Part shown: piece after piece, positions 1-7,888 of the stretch
Numbering within the stretch: the stretch's first letter is position 1
Layout: every line of letters starts with the position of its first letter
Assembly (NCBI RefSeq): GCF_026153205.1
Contig: NZ_JAPFBW010000002.1
Coordinates: forward strand, 124,001 to 188,000
Length of the DNA stretch: 64,000 nucleotides
DNA from: Aquabacterium sp. A7-Y
GTDB taxonomy: Bacteria; Pseudomonadota; Gammaproteobacteria; Burkholderiales; Burkholderiaceae_C
Direction of reading: 5' to 3'
The notes under the pieces: generated by a model
The model's input: only the letters and a program-made list of their open reading frames with translations
What the model was told of the DNA's origin: nothing
Database searches by the model: none
Translations under genes and position numbers: made by a program

Positions 1-201
1 TCCTCAGGGCGCGCCAATGAGGCGGGCATGGACGGTCACCTCAGCAAACCCTTGAACTTGCTGGCGCTGCAATCCGAATTGCACCGCCTGGTCCTGCCGT
101 CCCCCCAAGTCCGCTCTTCTACGAGCACTGCGGCTAGAGACGGGACCGCCGGAGGCTCAAGCGGAGTAGCCCGGCCCGGTTCTGCCGCCCCCACCCGGTA
201 G
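1..201 (+). CDS. C-terminal end of a hybrid sensor kinase (receiver domain), truncated by the window edge
   Basis: The open frame enters from the left edge and stops at TAG 199-201. It begins with the last part of a receiver domain: AGMDGHLSKPLNLLALQSEL carries the conserved lysine of the K-P motif followed by the alpha-5 helix. A low-complexity tail rich in Ser, Thr, Gly and Ala follows. This is the usual end of a hybrid histidine kinase or a stand-alone response regulator. The upstream part is outside the window, so kinase domains cannot be confirmed. The next gene is also a receiver, which suggests one phosphorelay locus. Confidence 0.6.
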   Translation, partial: SSGRANEAGMDGHLSKPLNLLALQSELHRLVLPSPQVRSSTSTAARDGTAGGSSGVARPGSAAPTR

Positions 202-279
202 CGTTGCACTCGGTTTCGTCTGGCCATCGACTGTTGCCTTGAAGCGGAAGCGGGGAATGCTGTTTGCAGCATCGGACGC

Positions 280-699
280 ATGCAATCTGAATCTCCTGCT
301 TTAGATGTTGACCAAGGCCCCCGGATTCTCGTAGTCGACGACAACAAGGACGCGGCAGACTCGCTCGCGGTGTTGCTCGGCTTGTTGGGTCACCACGTCC
401 AGGTGGTGTACAACGGATTGGAAGCGGTCGAATGCGCCCGTAGCTTTCGACCGGCGCTGGTGATCATGGACATCAACATGCCGGTGATGGATGGATACGA
501 AGCCGCGCGCAAGATCCGCGGCGCAGGTGGACGAGAACGGACATTCTTGGTTGCGTTAACGGCCTGCACATCCGAAGACGACCGAGAGGCCGCGGCGCAG
601 GCCGGATTCGATCTCCATCTGCGCAAGCCCGCGAGCGCAGCGTCCGTGATTCACGTCGTATCGCAGGCGCTGGCCGGCGGCGACGACCCATCGGCGTAG
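280..699 (+). CDS. Single-domain response regulator (CheY-like receiver)
   Basis: A 139-residue protein that is essentially one receiver domain. The acidic pair is in LVVDDNKDAA (about residues 17-26), the phosphoacceptor Asp is in IMDINMPVMDG, the conserved Thr is in ALTA, and the Lys is in LRKP. No output domain follows, so it probably acts by protein-protein contact, like CheY or a phosphorelay intermediate. It lies 78 bp after the truncated kinase and is the likely partner of that protein. A second receiver of this class is encoded at 52829-53287. Confidence 0.85.
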   Translation: MQSESPALDVDQGPRILVVDDNKDAADSLAVLLGLLGHHVQVVYNGLEAVECARSFRPALVIMDINMPVMDGYEAARKIRGAGGRERTFLVALTACTSEDDREAAAQAGFDLHLRKPASAASVIHVVSQALAGGDDPSA

Positions 700-806
700 T
701 TGGGCACTCCGATTGCTTACGTCCGTCTGGTGCTAGCAAAGCTGCCGCGCGTTCATCAGTCTCCTGTATAACCGCAAGGCTTTCCTACTTCACTTCTTTT
801 CGCCTC

Positions 807-1100
807 ATGAAAAAAGATCTGGCCGGCATCGAGATGGACGAAGAACGCTTCGCGGCGGTGGCACGGCTGTGCAAAAACGATCTGAAGTTTCCGTCGTCTT
901 TCGCGGAATGGAATGTGATGGAGCAGACCGGTAGGCTGGAAGCGAGCGCAGCGGGACGGCCGGTCGTTCGCTTGGTTGTTGAGCCCGAGGCATTCCAAAC
1001 GTGGTGTGAGGTTGTAGGTATCGTGCCTTGTCTCGAAGCGCTGCGCGCGTTCGCCATCGTTAAGCGCGCGGAGGCTGCAGGTTTGAAACGGGCTGCGTAG
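807..1100 (+). CDS. Small hypothetical protein
   Basis: A 97-residue soluble protein beginning MKKDLAGIEMDEERF, with alternating charged and hydrophobic residues and no membrane segment. I do not recognise the family. Codon use resembles the neighbouring genes, and the frame is open from a plausible ATG to TAG. It is more likely than not a gene, but no function can be assigned and no operon partner is evident. Confidence 0.45.
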   Translation: MKKDLAGIEMDEERFAAVARLCKNDLKFPSSFAEWNVMEQTGRLEASAAGRPVVRLVVEPEAFQTWCEVVGIVPCLEALRAFAIVKRAEAAGLKRAA

Positions 1101-1410
1101 CCCATGCGGCGCGGCAGCGCGGGCTGGCTGCGAATAGCGTTCTGCCCAGCAAGGAAGGGGGAGGGTGCAAGGTGACTAGGGAACAGCGAGACGGCACGCC
1201 ACGCCCTGGTGTCGACCTCATGGGCTGCACGTGAGGCCAGTGCGGTTTGCGATGGCCGGGCATTTGGCGGCCCGGTTCTCGCCTATCTGGTCTTCTTCAC
1301 TCTGTACCCGACATTTACTATGAGCGGCCCATCCCCTAATTGCTGCTGGGATTGATCGCCGGGGCCGTCGCCGACGCTCTTTCGGGGCGGCGAAAGCGAA
1401 GCCATAAACG

Positions 1411-1605
1411 TTGGTGGCGCTGCTTCTTGGGCTAATGTTCGCGACTATCGGCTGGTCGTTGGCCTTGAGCTGCCTCGGCACACTGGCCTTCAGCGCGGCC
1501 TACTTCTCCCTGCTCAACTGGGTCTCCGACACCATCGCGACGCGGCTGGCCGTGCTGGTGGTCGGCGCGCTCTTGTGGTTTTTCGTGCCGGTCCTACTGG
1601 CATAG
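1411..1605 (+). CDS. Possible small two-helix membrane protein, or remnant of one
   Basis: The frame opens at a TTG and encodes about 64 strongly hydrophobic residues with two candidate transmembrane helices (LLLGLMFATIGWSLALS and LAVLVVGALLWFFVPVLL). Just upstream, in other frames, there are further membrane-like stretches (around 1285-1320 and 1340-1380) separated by stops. This suggests a decayed membrane-protein gene or two overlapping small membrane genes. There is no clear ribosome binding site. The rest of 1101-1949 shows nothing else I can support. Confidence 0.25.
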   Translation: MVALLLGLMFATIGWSLALSCLGTLAFSAAYFSLLNWVSDTIATRLAVLVVGALLWFFVPVLLA

Positions 1606-1949
1606 GTTCCCGTCGCTGCTTGCACAGGCCACCGCTAAACTCTCGAGCGCGCCCCGCGTTCTTCCCTCCCTATTGGGGCGCCTTCCGGCCCGGCGCTGTT
1701 CCCGAACAGCCCCGGCCGTCTCTTTTGGTCCACTGGATTTCTCCATGGGTCGACGAGCATGGGTGGTGCCTGTGCATCCCCCATTTTGGGAGGGTCGCCA
1801 TCCCTTCTCCCTTGCTAGTATGCGCCCCTGGATCATGGGGTCAGTAGTGCGCCGCCACTTACGGCAGTTCACTCGGCCGCACTGTGCGGCCCCAGCCCAC
1901 CAACAATTCATTCCAGTAAGGGGCACTCTGCCCCGACGAGGGAGATTCC

Positions 1950-4898
1950 ATGGCGTCTGGCGCTCTGGCGCAAGGCTTGGCTGCCGTGTCGAGCGCGTTT
2001 GACGTGCTCAAGTTCTTCGAACAACGCAAACGCTTGCTCAGGCTGGAAACCGCTTTGGAGAGCTGCGTCCTGGTGCCCGAGCGCGCCACGGTGCACGAAG
2101 CCGTGAACCAGCCCTTCGAGCTGCTGGTCGATGCGCTCTCGACCTCGGCCTACCTCGATCCGTCCGCGCTTGTAGGCGAGCAGATCAGTCTGCAGCTGCA
2201 ATGCGGTGATGGCAGTTATCGATCTTGGCACGGCTTTGTGCTGAAGGCTGCACGGCTGGGGTCGGACGGGGGCGCTGCCCGCTACCGCCTGATTGCCGGA
2301 CCTTGGCTGAGCTTTCTGGCATCGCGCCGTGACAGTTTTGTCTTCCAGGACAAAACGGCCTTGGAGATCGTGGAAGAGGTCTTCAAGGACTACCGGCAAG
2401 CCAATTACCGGGTGGAAGTGACGGAAACGCTGCGGCGCCGCAGCCTGTGCATCCAATACCGGGAAACTGATCTGGAGTTCGTCACGCGGCTGCTGGCTGA
2501 GGAGGGCTTGAGCTACCACTTCGAGCACCTGGGGGCCGACGGGGCACGGCAGGCTCACACGCAGGGGCATGCGAAACACGTGCTCTTGATCACCGACCGC
2601 GCCACCGAGCGGCCCCAGCTCGGCGATGTCCGGTTCACCCGCCCTGACGTGAACACCGTCGGCGACGCGATCAGCCATTTCGCTGCCCACCGCAGCCTGC
2701 AGCCCAATGCGGTGACGCTGGGCAGCTGGAACTACAAGCAGCTGGTTGGCACCTCTGCGCGCCACCAGTCCCAACTGGCGCAGGGAGAGGTCGGCGAGTT
2801 GGAGCAGTACGACGGCGCCGGCGCCTACCACTACGAGAGCGCGGCACATGCCGCGCGGGCAGCGGCCTTGCGCCTGGCTGCGCACGAGCTGAAGTTCAAG
2901 CAGTTCGACGGGCAGGGGGCGATGCGGGGCCTCGAGGCCGGACGGCGCTTTCGCCTGGTGGACCACCCGCTGTACGGCGCCAATACCACGTCCTTCAACT
3001 ATGCGGGGCAGCTCACCGCCGGCCGCCAGCGCCCCGACAACGAATTCACCTTGCTGTCGGTGGTACATGAGGCGGCCAACAACCTCGGCGCCGAGCTGGC
3101 GCGGCATCTGAACCAGCCCGAGCTGGAGCAAGGCGGCTACCGCAACCGGTTCACGGCGGTGCCTGCTGCGGCGCCGGTGGTGCCACTCTGGCAACGCAAA
3201 CCCACCGCCCCCGGTCCGCAGACGGCGCTGGTCGTGGGCATGGCGGGGGAGCCCTTGACCACCGAGCGCGATCTGCGAGTCAAGGTGCAGTTCCATTGGC
3301 AGCGCGGCGTGCAGCCCAACGCCGGCGGGTTGGCCCACCAAACGGCTGGTGATGCCGAGGGCAATGCTCCCGGCAACGAACAGGCCGGCACCTGGGTGCG
3401 GGTGGCCATGCCCAGTGCAGGGGCCAACCACGGGGCTGTCCTCATCCCGCGCAATGGGGTCGAGGTCATGATCGAATTCATCGAGGGGGACGGCGACCGC
3501 CCGGTGATCGTCGGGCAGGCCTTCAATGGGCAGGACCTGCCGCCGTTTTCGGCAGGGGTTGATTCTGGGGTCAACCACCCCGGGGTCATCTCAGGCCTGT
3601 ACACCCACGCGTTGGACGGCCAAGGCAGCAACAGCTGGGTGGTGGACGATGCGACCGGGCAGCTGCGCATGCGTTTTTTGTGCACGCACGCCTTAAGCGA
3701 GCTCGGCCTGGGGTACCTGATCCAGCAAAGTACGCACAGCGCGCAGCGGGGGGCTTGGCGGGGTTCGGGCTTCGAGCTGGCGACCCAGGGATGGGCCACG
3801 GTGCGGGCGGCCGAAGGCCTCTTGATCAGCACCACGGCCCGGCCCGGGGTGGGCGCCAGTGTGACGAGCACCCAGTTGGATGTGGCCGAGGCGGTCGCTC
3901 AGCTGAAGGCGGCGCGCGACCTGGGCCAGCGCCTGAGCGAGGCGGCCGAGCACCAGCAGGCGCTAAAGCTGGCCAGCCACGACGACGGGCAGGCCGTGGA
4001 GCGTTTCATCCGGGGCCTGGATCCGCACCAGGACGGCCAGTACAAGGGGCAGGTCGACGGCCAGACGGCACTCAAGGCGCAGCCGGGCTCGCGCGAGCTG
4101 TCCGATCCGGTCGAGAAGTTCGCCACGCCGGTCATCCTGATGGAAACGCCCAGCGCAGCGGCCATTGTGACGCCGGCCACGCATGCGCAGTTTGCCGGTC
4201 AGGACCTGAGCCTCATTGTGCAGGGGGATGTACAGCAGACGGCGGGGCACACGTACAGCAGCGTCAGCGGCGAGACGACCAGCCTCTTCACGCACGATGG
4301 CGGGATCCAGGCGATCGCTGCCAACGGGCCGGTGTCGCTGCGGGCCCATACGGATGCGATGGAGATCCTCGCGGACCAGGATGTGTCGGTCATCTCGGTG
4401 AACGACGAGATCCGCATCCACGCGAGCAGCAAGATCGAGATGATCGCGGGCGAGAGCCGGATCACGCTCGAAGGCGGGAACATCACGTTTGCATGTCCGG
4501 GCAATTTCACGGTGAAGAGTTCAGGGCATCACTGGGAAGGGCCAGGGCGTGGCAGTGTTTCGCTGCCGGCGTTGCCGATGGCGCCTGTGACCATTGAACC
4601 GACCGATCTCGAAGTCGAGCGCCTTTACGCGGACGGCGCCGCAGTGCAGGGGGCCCCGGTGACGGTGACCTTCCGGAACGGGATGGTGCGCCAAGGCAAG
4701 CTTGGCACCGATGGCCGTGCCGAGTTCAAGAACGTGCCGTATGGTCCGGCAAAGATCGAGATCGGCGAGGACGTGCGGAACTGGAAGCGCGATACACCGC
4801 GGCATGAGCCCGACAACCCGTATTTCGAGCAGCCTTTCGACGAAGCGACGGCGAAGGCGTTGTATCAGGTGGTGATGAAGGGCCAGGGAGGGCGCTGA
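1950..4898 (+). CDS. vgrG: T6SS spike protein VgrG, cassette 1, with C-terminal transthyretin-like extension
   Basis: A 982-residue VgrG that trimerises to form the spike of the type VI secretion tube and carries cargo into target cells. The gp27-like N-terminus contains SLCIQYRETDLEFVTRLLAEEG (split here as SLCIQYRETDLEF and VTRLLAEEG), and the gp5-like OB part contains VQFHWQRG and GTWVRVAMP. A DUF2345 domain follows, ending in the repeated glycine/aspartate strand region near ITLEGGNITFACPG. After it comes a beta-sandwich-like tail (about 890-960) containing VTVTFRNGMVRQGKLGTDGR, which resembles transthyretin/carboxypeptidase-regulatory folds used for cargo loading. A GAGGGAGATT ribosome site precedes the ATG. 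The stop is directly followed by the effector ATG, so the two are translationally linked. Confidence 0.95.
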   Translation: MASGALAQGLAAVSSAFDVLKFFEQRKRLLRLETALESCVLVPERATVHEAVNQPFELLVDALSTSAYLDPSALVGEQISLQLQCGDGSYRSWHGFVLKAARLGSDGGAARYRLIAGPWLSFLASRRDSFVFQDKTALEIVEEVFKDYRQANYRVEVTETLRRRSLCIQYRETDLEFVTRLLAEEGLSYHFEHLGADGARQAHTQGHAKHVLLITDRATERPQLGDVRFTRPDVNTVGDAISHFAAHRSLQPNAVTLGSWNYKQLVGTSARHQSQLAQGEVGELEQYDGAGAYHYESAAHAARAAALRLAAHELKFKQFDGQGAMRGLEAGRRFRLVDHPLYGANTTSFNYAGQLTAGRQRPDNEFTLLSVVHEAANNLGAELARHLNQPELEQGGYRNRFTAVPAAAPVVPLWQRKPTAPGPQTALVVGMAGEPLTTERDLRVKVQFHWQRGVQPNAGGLAHQTAGDAEGNAPGNEQAGTWVRVAMPSAGANHGAVLIPRNGVEVMIEFIEGDGDRPVIVGQAFNGQDLPPFSAGVDSGVNHPGVISGLYTHALDGQGSNSWVVDDATGQLRMRFLCTHALSELGLGYLIQQSTHSAQRGAWRGSGFELATQGWATVRAAEGLLISTTARPGVGASVTSTQLDVAEAVAQLKAARDLGQRLSEAAEHQQALKLASHDDGQAVERFIRGLDPHQDGQYKGQVDGQTALKAQPGSRELSDPVEKFATPVILMETPSAAAIVTPATHAQFAGQDLSLIVQGDVQQTAGHTYSSVSGETTSLFTHDGGIQAIAANGPVSLRAHTDAMEILADQDVSVISVNDEIRIHASSKIEMIAGESRITLEGGNITFACPGNFTVKSSGHHWEGPGRGSVSLPALPMAPVTIEPTDLEVERLYADGAAVQGAPVTVTFRNGMVRQGKLGTDGRAEFKNVPYGPAKIEIGEDVRNWKRDTPRHEPDNPYFEQPFDEATAKALYQVVMKGQGGR

Positions 4899-6122
4899 AT
4901 GGATACCAACAAGGCCCTGGACTGGTTCTGGGGGCTCATCCTCGGGGACTTCAACGAGGATCCGGACGCGGCCCAGATTGTCATCGGCGCCGTCATCGGC
5001 TCGCTGCCCATCATCGGCCAGGCAGCCGACATTCGCGACGTGTGCGCCAATTGCTACCAGCTTTCGAAGGATCCCAAGGATTCCTGGAAGTGGATCGCGC
5101 TGGTGATCACCCTGCTGGCTTTCATCCCCGGCGTGGGGGACGCGTTGAAGGGGATCGCCAAACTTGCGATGCAGGCCTTGAAGTCCGGAGGAGCGCAAGC
5201 TGCGGAACGGATCAGGGACATCCTCGCGTTGGTGCGCGGTCTGGGCAAGGGCGACCCGGTCAAGTGGCTGCAGAACCTGCCTTGGGGCGAGTACCAGTCC
5301 CAGGTCGTGGGCTTCTGGCGCAAGGTCACCGGCAACCTGCTGCAAGCTATGGAATCGGTGGGCAACAGCTGGATCGCGCGCTGGGCCATCGGCCATCAGA
5401 ATGTGGAGTCGCTGGAGCAGGCCGCTCGCATGATCCGCAAGTTGCGGGAGTTGGGGGAGTCCGAAATCCCGCAGGCTTTCACGCGACTGCGCGGCGCCAT
5501 CGATGATCTGCTCAAGCGGGCGGAGCCGGAGAAGCTGGACGGCTCCTCCGGCACGAAGAACGTGCTGCAGCACAGCTCCAAACCTCTGATGCGAATTCAG
5601 TATGAGCTGGAAGTGAAACAGATTGCCGATCGCGCCAACGCCATGCGGGCCGCAGGCAAGTCAGAAGCGGAAGTGGCCGAATATGCCGTTGCAGAGCGGC
5701 GTAAGATTGGGTTGAAGTTCAAGGAGCAGACCGAACCGCGGCTGCGCGAGATCATCTACGGGCGCAACCAGGACATATATGGCGATGAACTGGGTCCGCT
5801 TTACACACGCACCCCTGACGGGAAAGCCTGGCAGTACAAGAAGATCGACAAAACCACGCGTAAGGCAGAATATTCAGTCGTCTCCGATGAGAAAGCCATT
5901 AAGAATGCTACACAGGCAGGAGGCGACGATTTTCCTTGGGCAAAGGTGCTCGAATTCGACAGCGCGGTAAAAGCTGGAGATGCAGCAAAGCAGAGTAAAC
6001 TGATTGAGGCCATCAAAAAGTTGATCGACCTTAATGGAAGATTGAAGTCCGCGCAAAAGGCAGGCAAGCTGGATGAAGCGGCGAAATTGCAAGCCCAAAT
6101 CGACGAACTTTTACTTCAGTAA
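4899..6122 (+). CDS. Putative T6SS effector with N-terminal hydrophobic region and unassigned C-terminal toxin
   Basis: A 407-residue protein starting at the base after the vgrG stop. Residues about 25-90 contain two hydrophobic stretches (IVIGAVIGSLPIIGQAADI and LVITLLAFIPGVGDALKGIA) like the pre-toxin segments of cargo effectors. The middle is helical. The C-terminal part (about 225-407) contains ERRKIGLKFKEQTEPRL and IIYGRNQDIYGDELGP, which look like a separate globular toxin domain, and it ends in a Lys/Ala-rich helix. I cannot assign that domain to a catalytic family. Position after a VgrG with a cargo-type tail and before two duplicated small proteins supports an effector-immunity reading. 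Confidence 0.7.
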   Translation: MDTNKALDWFWGLILGDFNEDPDAAQIVIGAVIGSLPIIGQAADIRDVCANCYQLSKDPKDSWKWIALVITLLAFIPGVGDALKGIAKLAMQALKSGGAQAAERIRDILALVRGLGKGDPVKWLQNLPWGEYQSQVVGFWRKVTGNLLQAMESVGNSWIARWAIGHQNVESLEQAARMIRKLRELGESEIPQAFTRLRGAIDDLLKRAEPEKLDGSSGTKNVLQHSSKPLMRIQYELEVKQIADRANAMRAAGKSEAEVAEYAVAERRKIGLKFKEQTEPRLREIIYGRNQDIYGDELGPLYTRTPDGKAWQYKKIDKTTRKAEYSVVSDEKAIKNATQAGGDDFPWAKVLEFDSAVKAGDAAKQSKLIEAIKKLIDLNGRLKSAQKAGKLDEAAKLQAQIDELLLQ

Positions 6123-6125
6123 ATC

Positions 6126-6794
6126 ATGCTGTTACGTAATTTTTTGCGCGGGCGACCGGTCATATGGTTCGACCATGAAACGGGAACGTCGCGACCGGCG
6201 ACCGCTGCCGAAGTGCCCGAGGGGGTACCGCTGATCGATGTTCCCGGCATTGAAGGTGACTACCTCGAAGAAGATGACGGTTCGCGTTTTTACAGATACT
6301 GGACCGACGCAAGCACGCGTTTCTTCTTCAGGGCTTCCGATGGTACGGTCATCGAAATGGATGGGAAGAACTACGCCGAAGTCACACCCGCGAACGACCT
6401 TGCTGGCCGGCCGAGTGCGGATCTTGCGGTGTTGAGGATCTATTCTGAGCAAGGGCAATTGCTGTACACGCATACTTACGACGCTGCGAAGTACTACGCC
6501 CTTTACATGTCGGATTTCAGCTTCCCGGCACCAGAACTTGTCGACTGGGACTTCTTTCTGGGTCTGCCACTCAATTTCGACTACATGAGGGAGAGGCGGA
6601 GTGGAACGAATCAGGACGATAAGGCCGTACGGCCGGGCGGAGTAGCTGCTGGGCAGCCTTGTCCCCGCGAAGGCTACTGGTTCACGCCGGCGGGGGAGAA
6701 TTCCCGGCGCCACTTTGCGCAAGGCGAATTAATGCCTGAGGTCAAAAGTGATTACGGGGCGACGATCTGGCAGTGGGATCCGGCTCAGGGGTAA
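6126..6794 (+). CDS. Putative immunity protein, copy 1 of a tandem pair
   Basis: A 222-residue soluble acidic protein, 3 bp after the effector stop. It starts MLLRNFLRGRPVIWFDHETG and ends with a compact motif, CPREGYWFTP...SRRHFAQGELMPEV...GATIWQW. Tails of this kind (Cys, Trp, Gly, Met-Pro, Trp) occur in predicted immunity proteins of polymorphic toxins, and I recall them from the Imm71/Imm72 group, but that is from memory and not verified. There is no signal peptide, so it would act in the cytoplasm. The neighbour at 6940 is a close paralogue over its full length. Confidence 0.65.
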   Translation: MLLRNFLRGRPVIWFDHETGTSRPATAAEVPEGVPLIDVPGIEGDYLEEDDGSRFYRYWTDASTRFFFRASDGTVIEMDGKNYAEVTPANDLAGRPSADLAVLRIYSEQGQLLYTHTYDAAKYYALYMSDFSFPAPELVDWDFFLGLPLNFDYMRERRSGTNQDDKAVRPGGVAAGQPCPREGYWFTPAGENSRRHFAQGELMPEVKSDYGATIWQWDPAQG

Positions 6795-6939
6795 AACCGG
6801 TCTGGATGTCGTCGAGAGTCGGGAGCGCGGTTCTATATAGATGGGCGTGGGCAGGTTTTGGGGACCTATTCTTGGAGACCCGCGCCGACGACCTGGCGAA
6901 ATTGTAAGACCAAGTCGATGAAATATCAGGCGGGTAGTC

Positions 6940-7608
6940 ATGCTGCTGCGAAATTTTCTGCATGGGGATCCCGTCGTTTGGCTTGATCACAAGACCGGAT
7001 CGTGGCGCCCTGCGACCGCCGCGGAGGTGCCCGAAGGTGTGCCTCTGATCGACGTTCCCGGCATTGATGGTGACTACCTCGAAGAGGATGACGGTTCACG
7101 GTTCTATCGATATTGGATCGACGCGCGCACGAAATTCTTCTTCAGAAGTTCCGATGGCACCGTGAGCGAGATTGACGGGAAGAAGTACGCGGAGGTGACG
7201 CCCTCCCGTGACCTTGCGGGACGGCCAAGTCCACAGTTGGCTGATTTCAAGATTTATTCTGAGCAAGGACAGTTGCTGTTCATACATACGTATAACGCGG
7301 CAAAGTACCACGAGATTTACATGTCGGATTTCAGCGTCCCGGCATCGGAACTCGAGGAGTGGGATTTCTTCCTCGCCTTGAAAGCGGGTTTCGAGTATAT
7401 GAAGAAGAAGCGAGGCGGCGAGGATCAGAGCAACTCAATCATGCGACCAGGCGGCACAGCTGCTGGGGAGCTCTGCCCCCGCGAAGGCTACTGGTTCACG
7501 CCTGCGTGGGAGAATTCGCGGCGCCACTTTGCGCAAGGCGAATTAATGCCTGAGGTCAAAAGTGATCACGGGGCGACCATCTGGCAGTGGGATTCGACGC
7601 AGGGTTGA
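6940..7608 (+). CDS. Putative immunity protein, copy 2 of a tandem pair
   Basis: This is a 222-residue paralogue of the preceding gene with identical length and the same start (MLLRNFL) and end (MPEVKSD.GATIWQW). Differences concentrate in the middle, for example around residues 100-165, where an EEAR-rich segment replaces a shorter one. It is separated from copy 1 by about 145 bp with no other gene. Such duplicates often protect against variant toxins carried by related strains. Function is inferred only from position and duplication. Confidence 0.65.
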   Translation: MLLRNFLHGDPVVWLDHKTGSWRPATAAEVPEGVPLIDVPGIDGDYLEEDDGSRFYRYWIDARTKFFFRSSDGTVSEIDGKKYAEVTPSRDLAGRPSPQLADFKIYSEQGQLLFIHTYNAAKYHEIYMSDFSVPASELEEWDFFLALKAGFEYMKKKRGGEDQSNSIMRPGGTAAGELCPREGYWFTPAWENSRRHFAQGELMPEVKSDHGATIWQWDSTQG

Positions 7609-7888
7609 AACAGCTCCTGGTTGAGCTGCGTTACCCCAACAGCGGGATCTCTGCGCTGGGCATTGCGTAACAGACTTATACCGTCCGGCCCCTCAGATGG
7701 GGGAAGACACCCGCTGACCAGCCTTGGCATTGTTAAACTCGCTCGCACACAACGGGTGCCAGCCACGCAAGGCTGCGCACTTACCAGTCATCGAGGGAGC
7801 CCATGCAAACGTCCATCCTGGCCGACGCCTTCGGTTGTGCGGCAGGCTGCATTGTGCTTACGCCTTGCTGCCGTCGACGGGAGTCTGC

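Noticed and set aside
6795-6939. Third, partial immunity copy between the two 222-residue genes
   Set aside because: I compared the spacer with the gene ends and saw no extended similarity.
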